From Pontiella sulfatireligans (GTDB lineage Bacteria; Verrucomicrobiota; Kiritimatiellia; Kiritimatiellales; Pontiellaceae): DNA of 64,000 bases. Under the pieces are notes generated by a model. It was given only the letters and a program-made list of their open reading frames with translations. It was not told the origin of the DNA and made no database searches. The position numbers and the translations under genes were made by a program. Positions 27,308 to 36,265 of the stretch are shown in pieces. The stretch is taken from NCBI RefSeq assembly GCF_900890705.1, contig NZ_CAAHFH010000001.1, forward strand, positions 2,418,001-2,482,000, read 5' to 3'. Numbering within the stretch: the stretch's first letter is position 1; every line of letters starts with the position of its first letter.

Positions 27308-28879
27308 CTAGCAGTCTGTCGGAGTTAGAACCCCGCACTGGCGACATCCCGGCATGAACTTATCAAGTAAAAGAGGCAAAGGCCGGGCGAAGCAAGAAAA
27401 TGTCTGAAAATACGCCCGAAAATGTGCCGACAGTGCATTGGCGTGCTGTTTTGCGGTTGCCGCCGGGTGTTTCGGGGCACGCGCCGCCATGAGCTTGAAT
27501 ATTTTCTTTAGATTGTAACTGAGGCAGACGAGGCTCCATTCGGTTTCGGCTTTCTCCTTCCCCCTCATCGAGAAGCGGCGGAAGCCGAGCACTTCCTTGA
27601 TAACCCCGAAAACGGGTTCGACGGTTTGCTTGCGCTGCTTGTAGAGCGCCTTCCCTTCGGGGGTCTTGAGACGGTAGGCCATCTGTTCCTTGATGGGTGC
27701 GCCAGGTGGCGGCGGGGTCGGCAGCGGTTGCTTCTCGAGGTCGGCAACGCTGACGTGGTGCGAGCCTTTGGCCATGGCGCTGTACACCGTCGGCCCGCCA
27801 CCGGTTTCGGCGTCTTTGACGGCCTTCTCACTGTAGTAGCCGGTATCGGTCAATACGCTTTCCGGAGTGGCCGCTTCCTCAGGAATGCTTGCGAGAACAG
27901 GATTGAGCTGCTCTTTGTCATTGGGCGCATCGGTGACGAGCTGACCAACGATGAGATAGGTTTCGGTGTCTACAGCGGCCTGCGCGTTGTAGGCCTGTTC
28001 GAAGTGGCTGCCGTTGCCGGCCTTCATGATGCGGCTTTCGGGGTCGGTAAAATTGTATTGCTTCTTATCCGGCGGCTCTGCGGATGGAGGTTTAGGTTCT
28101 TTTCCCCGCGGTTTCTTGTTTTTACGCTTTTCCTCGAAGGCCGTTTTCTTCTCTTCGTACTCGGCCTGTTTTTGTTTGCGCTCCTCTTCGTAGCGCGCCT
28201 TGATCACTGCCCGGGCGTGCTCCAGGCTCTTGATGCGGTCTTCGCGCCGGACGATTTCGTCCGGGATGCTCAGCCCGTCATCAAGCGGGACGTTATCGAC
28301 CTGCTCGGCTTTGGCGGCGAGTTGTTCGACTTCCTTGCGCAGCAGTTCGACCTGCTCGCCGGCATGCTTGTAGCTGACAGCGGAATGCTTGCTGGCACTG
28401 GCTTTGATCTTGGTGCCATCGACGCTCACGGTGCCGACCTTTTTGAGACCGGCGGTTTCCTGCGCCATGAGCAGCACCCGTACAAAAGCCTTTTCGAACA
28501 GCTCGCGGTTCGTGCGGCGAAAGGCACAGATCGTGTCGTGATCGGGATGCAGGCTGCCGCCGCAGATGTAGCGAACGATGACGTCCGACCAGGTCGCATC
28601 CTCGATCCCGCGCGAGGAGAAGCGGCCCGTGGCGTAGCAATAGATCAGCAGAGTCAGCATCATGCGCGGCGGATACTGCTCGTCGCCAGTTCCCCGAAGG
28701 TTGAAGCGGAAGTCTCCAGCGGGAAGCCGGTCCACCGCATCGATCAGGAAATGCACAATGTGCTTCTGAGGAATCCAGTCGCGCAGGTCTGGCGGAAGCA
28801 GCATCGGGGTGTCGCGGTCGAGGTTCTTGAGTCGTGTGGCCATCACTTCCTTTTGGTTAAGACAGGCATAGACTGGCAC
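27308..28879 (-). CDS. IS1182-family transposase
   Basis: A 523-residue DDE transposase, full length for the family. The N-terminal domain contains PPDLRDWIPQKHIVHFLIDAV and the helical DATWSDVIVRYICGG; the catalytic residues are in SVDGTKIKASAS (first Asp), TDTGYYSEKA (second Asp) and TVEPVFGVIKEVLGFRRF (Glu). A charged coiled-coil (EEERKQKQAEYEEKKTAFEE) is inserted between. Either the ATG at 28879 or the one at 28843 (MATRLKNLDRDTPM) may be used; the second matches relatives better. The last codons lie in the terminal inverted repeat, and the TAG stop is supplied by the duplicated CTAG target, so the gene closes only after insertion. Confidence 0.92.
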   Translation of the reverse strand: MPVYACLNQKEVMATRLKNLDRDTPMLLPPDLRDWIPQKHIVHFLIDAVDRLPAGDFRFNLRGTGDEQYPPRMMLTLLIYCYATGRFSSRGIEDATWSDVIVRYICGGSLHPDHDTICAFRRTNRELFEKAFVRVLLMAQETAGLKKVGTVSVDGTKIKASASKHSAVSYKHAGEQVELLRKEVEQLAAKAEQVDNVPLDDGLSIPDEIVRREDRIKSLEHARAVIKARYEEERKQKQAEYEEKKTAFEEKRKNKKPRGKEPKPPSAEPPDKKQYNFTDPESRIMKAGNGSHFEQAYNAQAAVDTETYLIVGQLVTDAPNDKEQLNPVLASIPEEAATPESVLTDTGYYSEKAVKDAETGGGPTVYSAMAKGSHHVSVADLEKQPLPTPPPPGAPIKEQMAYRLKTPEGKALYKQRKQTVEPVFGVIKEVLGFRRFSMRGKEKAETEWSLVCLSYNLKKIFKLMAARAPKHPAATAKQHANALSAHFRAYFQTFSCFARPLPLLLDKFMPGCRQCGVLTPTDC

Positions 28880-28932
28880 AGTCTCATGAATATTGAAATA
28901 TTATTCGCAAGCTAAGTCCGACAGACTGCTAG
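27308..28932 (-). mobile_element. IS1182-type insertion sequence with CTAG target duplication
   Basis: The element occupies 27312-28928, bounded by 17-bp inverted repeats reading CAGTCTGTCGGASTTAG (27312-27328 and the complement at 28912-28928, one mismatch), and flanked by CTAG on both sides (27308-27311 and 28929-28932). It carries one transposase gene and sits in an endonuclease-family gene in the same orientation. The near-identical ends and intact transposase suggest a recent insertion. Confidence 0.9.
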
Positions 28933-29701
28933 AATAAAATCGATACGGTTCAACCTTCTGCCATAGTCTTCGGCACTCTCTTCAGCAAAATGAAGTCGCG
29001 TCGGGAACGTGCCAACAGGGTCTTTTGAGGGATCAATCAGACCGGTATCGAGCAAGGTCTTCACCACGAGATAATCCAGTTCGCCGTTATCACGAAACGA
29101 ACGATTTCGCGCATCTTCCTTCTCTCGCCATTTATCCAGCAATTGGACCTGCTGATCCAGAAAAACTCTATCGGCTTCGGAGTGCGCGTTGAAATCGCCC
29201 AGCACCACAACTTTTTCACCTGAGGCAACCAACGGAATAACCCGCTTGGCAACCGCAGTGGCTTCCTTCTGCCGATTCAGATAGTTCCTAGGATCAAAAT
29301 GAACCACAAAAAAATGAATGCCCGCGGTTTTGCAATGCAACGTGCCGCGCAGTTTGGGATTATTCTCCGGTTGGATTTGTTCCACCTTCTCGATGGGCGT
29401 CTTCGAAGTCAGTCCTTGAGGAAAGCCACCTTTCCGATCGAAAACAACAGAATACCCATGCCCCCATTTTTTCGCGGCGGTGGCGAGCCGTTCCGGGTTA
29501 AACCCTTTAAGCTCCTGCAAGGCCAGCACATCCACACCTTGCGCCGCGATCCATTTTGCGCCCGCGTCAAGCGTCTGCTTTTTATTGAAACCCAGATAAA
29601 CATTATAGGTCATCACGTTGAGCGGCTCCGCAAGTACGGAGAAGCTCAAAAACAAGCCGATGCAGATGATGAGATGTTTCATATAGCTCCTACTCAAGAT
29701 A

Positions 29702-31255
29702 TTACTTAACCGCATCAATCTGCGTCCACTTTTTCTTTCCTTCCATCGGATCATTTTCCTGCGGAGCACCGGGTGTGCTGCGGCCCTTGTTAACATAATC
29801 GGCTAAAAGCATTTTAAGCTCGGTGACGACTTCCGGGTATTCAGCGGAAAGGTTGGTGGATTCAACAGCATCCTTCTCCATATCGAACAGCAGAAAGTCG
29901 GCGGAGTTAATGACCGGTTTATCCTTTGGATTCTGCCGGCGCGAACCACCCTCGTTGTCGAACAACAACTTCCATTTTCCGCAACGGATCGCAAAGGTGC
30001 CTCCGTCGGAATGGTGCACCACACCCCGGTTTCCAATATTTGGAATTGCCGCACCTTTAAGCGCAGGCAGAAAACTAACGCTGTCTTCTCCGATATTCTC
30101 CGCCAGCTTGATACCTGAAAGTTCGGCAACGGTGGCCATTAGATCGGTGGTGCAAATCAACTGTTCGCTCACCGTCCCCGCTTTCACGCCTTCTGGCCAC
30201 CGCACCACGAACGGCACGCGATGCCCGCCTTCCCATGTGGTGCCCTTGAGACCGCGATAGATCCAGCTAGAATAGTGGCCCTTCGCTTGATTATTTTCAA
30301 ACTTGGAGCCCGGCGAGGTTCCGTTGTCGGCCGTGAAGACCACGATCGTGTTGTCGGCGATGCCCAGCTCATCGAGCGTCTTGAGCACTTCTCCCACCGC
30401 CCAGTCGGTTTCCATGCAAAAATCGCCGTACGGGCTCAATCCACTCTTCCCGTCAAATGCGCTGCTCGGAACAATCGGCGTATGGGGCGAATTGAGCGGC
30501 ATATAAACGAAAAACGGTTGGTCAGCCTGTCCTGAGCTTGCCGAACGGGCGTTTTCGCGAATCCAGTCGCAGGTTTTTTTCGCGAAGTCCGGAAGGACCT
30601 GGCTTTGGACAAATTCCTTGGCCGCCCATCCCGCTTTTGCGCCCTCAAGCCCTCGTGCCTTCACCGCAGCCTTATCCTTCAGAAATTCCAGCGTTCCCTG
30701 AGTTTGGCGCCCGTCGATATAGGCGTGCGGATCCATATTGAGCGAGGCGGCGATGCCGAAATAATAATCGAATCCAACATCCAGCGGGCAATTTTTCATC
30801 GGCGCGGAAAAATCTACATTCGTCGGCGCGGTCTGCGCAATGTCCTTCCCATCGGTGCTGGTCCAGTCCATCCCGAGATGCCACTTGCCCACACAGGCCG
30901 TTCTGTATCCTTGCTTTTTCAGCAACGATGCGACGGTTTCGCGTTCTGGATCAATCATGTGCATGTCATGCCCATGCTCCACGCCACTTTTCAAGAAGGT
31001 CCGCCAGGCATAGCGCCCGGTTAGAATGCCGTAGCGCGTTGGCGTGCAGACGCTCGAATTCGAGTGCGCATCCATGAACTTCATGCCCTCGTTCGCCAGA
31101 CGATCAATGTTCGGCGTCGGAAACTTGCAGTCTTTGTTGTAGGCCACCACATCGCCCGGCCCCATGTCGTCGGCCAGGATATAAACAATGTTGGGTTTCG
31201 CGCCGAAAGCGGCAACCGCCAGCACAACCCCCATCATCAAAACTGTTGTTTTCAT
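29702..31255 (-). CDS. Family S1 sulfatase (arylsulfatase type)
   Basis: A 517-residue sulfatase with Sec signal MKTTVLMMGVVLAVAAFGA. Motifs are YILADDMGPGDVVAYN (metal site), C70-T-P-T-R74 (formylglycine site, SVCTPTRYGILTGRYAWRT), ACVGKWHLGMDW and FTADNGTSPGS. The ADDMGPGD signature sets it apart from the TDDQGYGD sulfatases, so it is a different S1 subfamily. Upstream lies the shared promoter (31294), and downstream the split EEP-family gene begins after 19 bases. A perfect TTCCAA-NNN-TTGGAA palindrome lies at 30031 within the gene (codons for PNIGNR). Confidence 0.92.
   Translation of the reverse strand: MKTTVLMMGVVLAVAAFGAKPNIVYILADDMGPGDVVAYNKDCKFPTPNIDRLANEGMKFMDAHSNSSVCTPTRYGILTGRYAWRTFLKSGVEHGHDMHMIDPERETVASLLKKQGYRTACVGKWHLGMDWTSTDGKDIAQTAPTNVDFSAPMKNCPLDVGFDYYFGIAASLNMDPHAYIDGRQTQGTLEFLKDKAAVKARGLEGAKAGWAAKEFVQSQVLPDFAKKTCDWIRENARSASSGQADQPFFVYMPLNSPHTPIVPSSAFDGKSGLSPYGDFCMETDWAVGEVLKTLDELGIADNTIVVFTADNGTSPGSKFENNQAKGHYSSWIYRGLKGTTWEGGHRVPFVVRWPEGVKAGTVSEQLICTTDLMATVAELSGIKLAENIGEDSVSFLPALKGAAIPNIGNRGVVHHSDGGTFAIRCGKWKLLFDNEGGSRRQNPKDKPVINSADFLLFDMEKDAVESTNLSAEYPEVVTELKMLLADYVNKGRSTPGAPQENDPMEGKKKWTQIDAVK
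30031..30045. repeat. Perfect TTCCAA-NNN-TTGGAA palindrome
   Basis: TTCCAA-TAT-TTGGAA inside the sulfatase gene at 29702. Confidence 0.7.
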
Positions 31256-31293
31256 TAATAATTCCCCTGAATTTCTGAAAAGCGCTCATAAAA

Positions 31294-31322
31294 CAGACGT
31301 CGCGAGTGAACCGGGTTTTGAC
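31294..31322 (-). promoter_or_regulatory. ECF-like promoter for the sulfatase at 29702
   Basis: On the minus strand GTCAAA (31317-31322), 13 bases, then GCGACGTCTG (31294-31303), ending 38 bases before the ATG at 31255. Confidence 0.65.
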
Positions 31323-31327
31323 GAAAA

Positions 31328-31424
31328 TTGGTAGGGAAGGCTCTCCGAGCCGTCCGCACGCCGCACCGCACGTCCGCCGGGCCATGCCACAGGGCGGCGC
31401 GCTCGGAGAGCGCGCCCTACCAAT
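31328..31424. repeat. Paired REP-like inverted-repeat element (GTAGGG type)
   Basis: The ends are a perfect 10-bp inverted repeat, ATTGGTAGGG (31328-31337) and its complement (31415-31424). Each half holds its own small hairpin: GGCTC-TCC-GAGCC (31339-31351) and GGCGCGCTC-GGA-GAGCGCGCC. It fills the gap between two sulfatase genes, touches the stop of the one at 31424, and lies just upstream of the promoter at 31294. Related sequences occur at 46003 and 57801. The organisation resembles BIME pairs of REP elements. Confidence 0.75.
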
Positions 31425-33163
31425 CACCCCTCAAACTCAATGGTCACGAAATAGGCCACACCGTCTTTTCCTTCGCCGACCAGGGCGGTATCAAGATCGG
31501 CCTCGCCGACCTTGAGATCCAGCGTAAACTCGGCGTGGGTATCTTCGGGCGAGACCACTTTTTCAACGGCCTGACCGGCAATGGACATGCGCACTGTTTC
31601 GATGGAAAAATCGCCCGCCCGCATCTTGCGCCCGCCGGTTCCCATCGGAATGTTTTCATACAGCGGATAACGCGAAAGTTTGAACGTGTATTTTCCATCG
31701 CGCGCAATCTTCACTTTATAGGGGCCGTGCGACTGCTTGAGCAGCTTTGCATCCATCTGGGTGAACGCCTGCGATGTTGAAACCTCCTTCAACCAATATA
31801 CATCCTGGCTGGTGAGTTCCTGCACCGGCGCGCGTTCGTCGCCGAGAATGAACCGTACCGGCTGTACCAGCGGTTTGCCGATCGCGTGATAGGCATCGAA
31901 CTTCGCCTGTAGCTGCTCCACCACCTCGGGGAATTCCGCAGCGACGTCGGTTTCCTGCTTCCAATCCTTGGAAATATCGTAGAGTTGCCTGTTGGCGATC
32001 AGACGCCAGTTTTTCCAGATGACGCAGGTCTGGTTTTCGCGCTGATCCAGCTTCTTCGGATTGAAGTAGTAGAAAAAGATCGTGCGGTCGTCATCCATGG
32101 GGTCGAGCGGTTTGGAAAGATACGATTTGAACGACCGGCCAGAAAACTCCACCCCCGCGGGCGTGGGCAGTCCGCACAAATCCAGTAGCGTTGGGTAGAC
32201 ATCCAACACCGAAACGAGCGTGTCGTTGTCAGTTCCGGCTTTACCCGGAAGGCGCAGGTAGGAAAACACACGATGGCCACCTTCCTCCTTCGAGCCCTTC
32301 TTGCCGCGCATGCCCATGTTCCAGTAGTCCGGCGTATTGGAAACAGCCGCCCCCTGCACGCCATCGTCGGTCGTCATGAGAACGATGGTGTTTTCATCGA
32401 TACCCGTTTCCTTCAGGCACGCCATCAGGCGCCCCATGTTTTCATCGAGGTTGTCGATCATGCCGTAGAGGATCGCCAGTTTTTCATCGACGCCGTTGTC
32501 GATGTGCCGTTGTGAATATTCCTCGGCCACCTTGAGCGGCAGATGGGTAATGTTCGGTGCGAGATAGATAAAAAATGGTTCATCTTTCTTCTCGCGGATA
32601 AAGCGCATGGTTTCGTTAAAGAAAACGTCGGTGCAGTAGCCCTCAAACTTTTCCGGCTTCCCGTTGCGGTAATAGGTGTCGTCAAAATAGTCGTTGCCCC
32701 AGTAATCCGCAATCTGCCCGCCCGCGCCGCAGCGCAGGCCGACCACGTCGTCGAAACCCTGATCCTGCGGGCGCATCGGCCAGTTGTCGCCCAGGTGCCA
32801 CTTGCCAAAATGGCCGGTCGCGTAACCGTTGTCCTTGAAAGCCTCGGCCATCGTGTGGTTATCGCCGCGCATCAGCGTGCGCCCCAGACTGGTGCGCCAC
32901 GCGCCGGTCCGCTCGGCGTATTTGCCAGTCATCAGCGCCGCGCGCGAAGCCGTGCACATTGGCATTTGGTGGAAATTATTCAACCGCGCCGACTGTTTCG
33001 CTAACGTGTCGATATGCGGTGTGTTCACGTGCGGGTTTCCCTGAAAACCAATGTTGTTCCCGGTGTCGTCCGTCATGATCACGATCACATTCGGTTTCTT
33101 CGCAGAAGCCGCGCAAACCACCGCGACTCCGAGAATAGCTATCAAAAGAGAAGGTTTATTCAT
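31424..33163 (-). CDS. Family S1 sulfatase with C-x-A-x-R maturation motif
   Basis: A 579-residue sulfatase with Sec signal MNKPSLLIAILGVAVVCAASA. The metal site is MTDDTGNNIGFQG and the maturation motif C70-T-A-S-R74, where Ala replaces the more common Pro; this variant is accepted by known maturation systems. [17 protein letters not shown] is conserved, followed by a C-terminal beta domain of about 110 residues. The gene has its own promoter (33195), the upstream half of which overlaps the last codons of the sulfatase at 33211. A perfect TTCCAA-TCC-TTGGAA palindrome is at 31959. Substrate unknown. Confidence 0.92.
   Translation of the reverse strand: MNKPSLLIAILGVAVVCAASAKKPNVIVIMTDDTGNNIGFQGNPHVNTPHIDTLAKQSARLNNFHQMPMCTASRAALMTGKYAERTGAWRTSLGRTLMRGDNHTMAEAFKDNGYATGHFGKWHLGDNWPMRPQDQGFDDVVGLRCGAGGQIADYWGNDYFDDTYYRNGKPEKFEGYCTDVFFNETMRFIREKKDEPFFIYLAPNITHLPLKVAEEYSQRHIDNGVDEKLAILYGMIDNLDENMGRLMACLKETGIDENTIVLMTTDDGVQGAAVSNTPDYWNMGMRGKKGSKEEGGHRVFSYLRLPGKAGTDNDTLVSVLDVYPTLLDLCGLPTPAGVEFSGRSFKSYLSKPLDPMDDDRTIFFYYFNPKKLDQRENQTCVIWKNWRLIANRQLYDISKDWKQETDVAAEFPEVVEQLQAKFDAYHAIGKPLVQPVRFILGDERAPVQELTSQDVYWLKEVSTSQAFTQMDAKLLKQSHGPYKVKIARDGKYTFKLSRYPLYENIPMGTGGRKMRAGDFSIETVRMSIAGQAVEKVVSPEDTHAEFTLDLKVGEADLDTALVGEGKDGVAYFVTIEFEG
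31959..31973. repeat. Perfect TTCCAA-NNN-TTGGAA palindrome
   Basis: TTCCAA-TCC-TTGGAA inside the sulfatase gene at 31424. Confidence 0.7.
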
Positions 33164-33194
33164 ATCATCATGTTCCTGCTATAGGGTTCATCCA

Positions 33195-33223
33195 TTCAAC
33201 CCCGCGCGAACTAGCCTTTTGAC
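33195..33223 (-). promoter_or_regulatory. ECF-like promoter for the sulfatase at 31424
   Basis: On the minus strand GTCAAA (33218-33223), 13 bases, then CGGGGTTGAA (33195-33204), ending 31 bases before the ATG at 33163. The -35 half overlaps the 3' end of the upstream sulfatase gene. Confidence 0.5.
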
Positions 33224-34617
33224 TTTTTTCTTTTACCTTCGCCGAACGCGTTCCACGCGTCCACCGGCTTATAGGACGGATCGTCATAATCCTCACCCGC
33301 GTGACTTTTCTGCATCGCCTTAAGATAGTCCATCAATTCCTTGGTCATCGTTTCCACACGCTCGGGATGGGCGGACGCGACGTTGGTTTCCTCGCTCCAA
33401 TCCTTCGCGAGATCGTACAGCTCGCCCTTGGGCAGCACTAATTTATAATGATCCTTCACGAGAGTCGCGCCGCCTTTGGCGCGGAAAGGAATGGCCTTCT
33501 CTCGCTTCGCGGTCTTGCCCGTGATAATCGGCAGCAGATCCTGACCGTCGATGGCGCGGTCGTCCGGCATCGCGTATCCGACCAACTCCGCGACGGTTGG
33601 AAAATAGTCGAGCGTGGAGAGCGACGTTTTCACGGTCGAGCCCGCCGCGAGTTTTCCGGGCCATTCCGCGAGCGCGGGCACGCGTACACCGCCATCGTAG
33701 AGGCTGCGTTTGCGACCGCGCAATCCAGATGTCGTCCCCGCTTTCTTTCCTTTGGCCGCCTTGCCCTCGGGGCCGTTGTCGGAACAGAAAAAGACGAGCG
33801 TATTTTCGGCAACGCCCCATTCACGGAGCTTAGTGCGAACGCGGCCGACCTGTTCGTCCAGTTCGGTGATGCAGCCATAATAGTGGGCGGCTTCGCCGTG
33901 GCCTTCGTACATCTTCAGATAGTCAGGCCCCGCCTTGATCGGTTCGTGCGGCGCGTTGAACCAGATGACCGACAGGAATGGCGTACCGCTGTTCACCGCC
34001 TGCTCCATAAAAGGGATTGCCCGATCAACCACCACGCGCGCAGCGCCGCCCTTCAGGCTCTCGTCGTCCGCAGGCAGCGGAACGCCGTCGTCGTAAAACG
34101 GGTTTTTCTTGCTCCCCGGATCCCATGTCACGACGGAGGATTCGACCACGAACGAGCGGTCGTAGTCGCGCTCCCAGGGTGGCGCAAAGTTTGCCGCCGG
34201 ATTCCGTTTTTCGCCCTTGGTCGAATGCGTCTTGCTGAGGGTACCGATATGCCACTTTCCAAAGTGGCCGGTCGTATAGCCTTTTTCCTTCAGCATGCGC
34301 GCCAACGTGATTTCCTGCTTCGGCAAGTGACCAATGTTGGCGGAAAAAATGCCGTAGCGATAATAGTGCCGCCCCGTCAGGCAGGTGCCGCGCGTCGGCG
34401 AGCAGACGGGGCCGCCCGCATAGAAGTGCGTCAGCTTTACGCCCGCCTCCGCCATCTTGTCCAGATGAGGCGTTTTGATGATTTGGTTACCGTTAAAGCC
34501 CGTATCGCCATAGCCCAGGTCGTCGGCCATCATCAGGATAATATTTGGTTTTTCAGCGAATGCACCGACTCCGGTCATTATTGCCACGATCAGGCCGCAA
34601 ATAGTATTCTTCGACAT
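33211..34617 (-). CDS. Family S1 sulfatase
   Basis: A 468-residue sulfatase, the shortest here and without the extra C-terminal beta domain. Sec signal MSKNTICGLIVAIMTGVGAFA. Motifs are MMADDLGYGDTGFNGN (metal site), C72-S-P-T-R76 (GGPVCSPTRGTCLTGRHYYR), GHFGKWHIGTLSK and FFCSDNGPEGK. The compact form resembles bacterial arylsulfatase A/N-acetylgalactosamine-sulfatase-like proteins, but substrate cannot be assigned. It is separated by its own promoter (34659) from the GH20 gene upstream. The C-terminus is lysine-rich (GEGKRKKSKG). Confidence 0.92.
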   Translation of the reverse strand: MSKNTICGLIVAIMTGVGAFAEKPNIILMMADDLGYGDTGFNGNQIIKTPHLDKMAEAGVKLTHFYAGGPVCSPTRGTCLTGRHYYRYGIFSANIGHLPKQEITLARMLKEKGYTTGHFGKWHIGTLSKTHSTKGEKRNPAANFAPPWERDYDRSFVVESSVVTWDPGSKKNPFYDDGVPLPADDESLKGGAARVVVDRAIPFMEQAVNSGTPFLSVIWFNAPHEPIKAGPDYLKMYEGHGEAAHYYGCITELDEQVGRVRTKLREWGVAENTLVFFCSDNGPEGKAAKGKKAGTTSGLRGRKRSLYDGGVRVPALAEWPGKLAAGSTVKTSLSTLDYFPTVAELVGYAMPDDRAIDGQDLLPIITGKTAKREKAIPFRAKGGATLVKDHYKLVLPKGELYDLAKDWSEETNVASAHPERVETMTKELMDYLKAMQKSHAGEDYDDPSYKPVDAWNAFGEGKRKKSKG

Positions 34618-34658
34618 TTCTATGTTCCTTTTAAAATATGAGTTAGGTCACTAACCAG

Positions 34659-34687
34659 AGAATCCCGCTCACCCGCCGGATTTTGAC
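34659..34687 (-). promoter_or_regulatory. ECF-like promoter for the sulfatase at 33211
   Basis: On the minus strand GTCAAA (34682-34687), 13 bases, then GCGGGATTCT (34659-34668), ending 41 bases before the ATG at 34617. Confidence 0.6.
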
Positions 34688-34720
34688 CGGAAACTGCAAG
34701 TTTACAACCGTCGATTCCGG

Positions 34721-36172
34721 TCAATACTCCTCGTCCCAATCCCCGCCGATTCCGAGCTCCTGCAATATGGGCTGTTTAGCGTAAACCCTGTTTTTAAAGT
34801 CAGTGAACGGCAGCCGCTCTGCTGTCGACCACATTTGCTCGGCCATGGCGTAGATGCGCGGATAGAGACGACGATCGAGCCATTCCTCCGTCAGGCCATG
34901 GTCCGTCCAGAGACAGCAGCCCATGCCCAACAATGCTTTGCTTTGCTGCGCAGTGGGATTCCGGATATCGGATGGATTCTTTTCGTAGCAAGTTTGAAAG
35001 TCGAATAACCGATCCTTCCTGTAGTTGCGCCACGTGTGCTTTTGCGGAAAATTCAGATAGGTGTAGTAATTGGAGTTGGCAATCACGGGCAATCCGCGTT
35101 TGATCCCCTCGCGAAGCGCCTTGTCCCCGCCACGGCGATAGTTCCACCAATGCACCACAACATTCTTTTCAAGCTCCTGTCCCGGAAGAGTGACCACATC
35201 GCCCCAACAGATCGCCTTGCGCCCTTTCGCAGCAAGATGGCGTGCGAGCCGATTGGTCAGTTCAATCTGCAGTTCATGCTCATCCTTGAGCCCCATCTCT
35301 TTAATTTTCGCCTGGCAATCCGTGCATTTCTTCCATTCAGATTTTGGCGCTTCGTCTCCACCTATATGAATATATTCCGACGGAAACAGTTCGCAAACTT
35401 CGTCGAGGACATTGCACAGAAACTCCACCACGGAATCGCGCCCACCGCAATAGAGATACGGACTGAATCCCTTTTTTACCGGTTTAGGTGCTTCTCTGGA
35501 ACAGGTCAACGATGGATAGGCTTTCAGCGCAGCTTCCGAGTGACCGGGCACGTCGATTTCAGGCACCACCGTAATATGTCGCTCGGCGGCATAGGCCACA
35601 ATTTCACGAATGTCCTTCTGCGTGTAGAAGCCGTGCTGCTCTTCACCATCGGCCACGAAGGCGCCGACTTCCGTCAACTTCGGGTATTTTTTAATCTCAA
35701 TGCGCCAGCCGTCGTTTTCCGTCAGGTGCCAATGAAAGACATTCATCTTAAGCATGGCCATACGGTCGAGCAGCCCTTTAATCGTTTCCAACCGCTGGAA
35801 CTGCCGCCCGGAATCGATCATAAAACTGCGCCACGCATATTTGGGTTGATCAACAATTCTCACGCAGGGAATTTCGCCACCCGCGGCATGATCGACCAGC
35901 TGCTGAAGTGTTTGCTTTGCATAAAACCGACCGGACTCCGAACTTGCACGAACAACAACGCCCCCGGGGGTCACTTCCAACTCGTACCCTTCGGGAACAA
36001 TTCCTTCGTTCAACGGCAGGAAATCCACCTCTCCTGCCAACCGGACAGAACATGCCCCCCCGAGCCGCTCAACCGATCCCGGGTTCGGGAGAATATTAAT
36101 GGCAGAATGCGCAGTCAGCGACATCAGTAAAGCCACTGCAAACACGCCAGCTGTTCTCATTATTTTCATCAT
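34721..36172 (-). CDS. Beta-N-acetylhexosaminidase, GH20
   Basis: A 483-residue secreted enzyme that removes terminal beta-linked GlcNAc or GalNAc by substrate-assisted catalysis. Signal peptide MMKIMRTAGVFAVALLMSLTAHS. Residues about 25-110 are the GH20b-like N-terminal domain; the TIM barrel follows with RSFMIDSGRQF, MNVFHWHLTENDGWRIEIKK (143-162), VVPEIDVPGHSEAAL and YIHIGGDEAPKSEWKKC, where D273-E274 is the catalytic pair. The barrel closes with CLWTDH and YPRIYAMAEQMWS. It lies 93 bases after the EEP-family gene at 36266; I see no copy of the shared promoter in that gap, so it is probably co-transcribed from 38644. It suggests that the target glycan also carries hexosamines. Confidence 0.94.
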   Translation of the reverse strand: MMKIMRTAGVFAVALLMSLTAHSAINILPNPGSVERLGGACSVRLAGEVDFLPLNEGIVPEGYELEVTPGGVVVRASSESGRFYAKQTLQQLVDHAAGGEIPCVRIVDQPKYAWRSFMIDSGRQFQRLETIKGLLDRMAMLKMNVFHWHLTENDGWRIEIKKYPKLTEVGAFVADGEEQHGFYTQKDIREIVAYAAERHITVVPEIDVPGHSEAALKAYPSLTCSREAPKPVKKGFSPYLYCGGRDSVVEFLCNVLDEVCELFPSEYIHIGGDEAPKSEWKKCTDCQAKIKEMGLKDEHELQIELTNRLARHLAAKGRKAICWGDVVTLPGQELEKNVVVHWWNYRRGGDKALREGIKRGLPVIANSNYYTYLNFPQKHTWRNYRKDRLFDFQTCYEKNPSDIRNPTAQQSKALLGMGCCLWTDHGLTEEWLDRRLYPRIYAMAEQMWSTAERLPFTDFKNRVYAKQPILQELGIGGDWDEEY

Positions 36173-36265
36173 ATCATCAGGATTCCCTGCTCCACCAACC
36201 GCTCAAGACTCCAAGGCGGCACGCGAGAGATCCGCGTAGCCGCTATCGTGCGGATTCATCTTTCT

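Larger units (their letters stand above)
27210..29682 (-). pseudogene. Endonuclease/exonuclease/phosphatase-family gene split by an insertion sequence
   Basis: The 5' part (29682 to 28929) encodes a signal peptide (MKHLIICIGLFLSFSVLAEP) and the EEP motifs MTYNVYLGF, LALQELKGF, HFDPRNY, VVLGDFNAHS and NRIDFIL. The 3' part lies beyond the IS at 27307-27210 and encodes VNKPLANASISFPRD and the essential SDHYPV motif, ending with TAG at 27210-27212. Removing the IS with one copy of the CTAG duplication rejoins the codons in frame (RIDFIL-VNKPLANA), matching the intact paralogue at 36266 (RIDFIL-VSPPLAGG). The start at 29682 is preceded by AGGAGC. It follows the sulfatase at 29702 by 19 bases, mirroring the intact pair at 36266-38615. 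Without SDHYPV the product should be inactive. Confidence 0.92.

Noticed and set aside
27626..28915. Long plus-strand frame opposite the IS transposase
   Set aside because: It is a reverse-strand shadow of the transposase gene, with valine/leucine-rich text and no domain.
34249..34268. Palindrome CCACTTTCCAAAGTGG in the sulfatase at 33211
   Set aside because: It encodes the conserved GHFGKWHIG motif and is explained by protein sequence.
36173..36265. Search for a shared promoter before the GH20 gene
   Set aside because: No GTCAAA-N13 match was found, so the gene is assigned to the upstream sulfatase-EEP unit.
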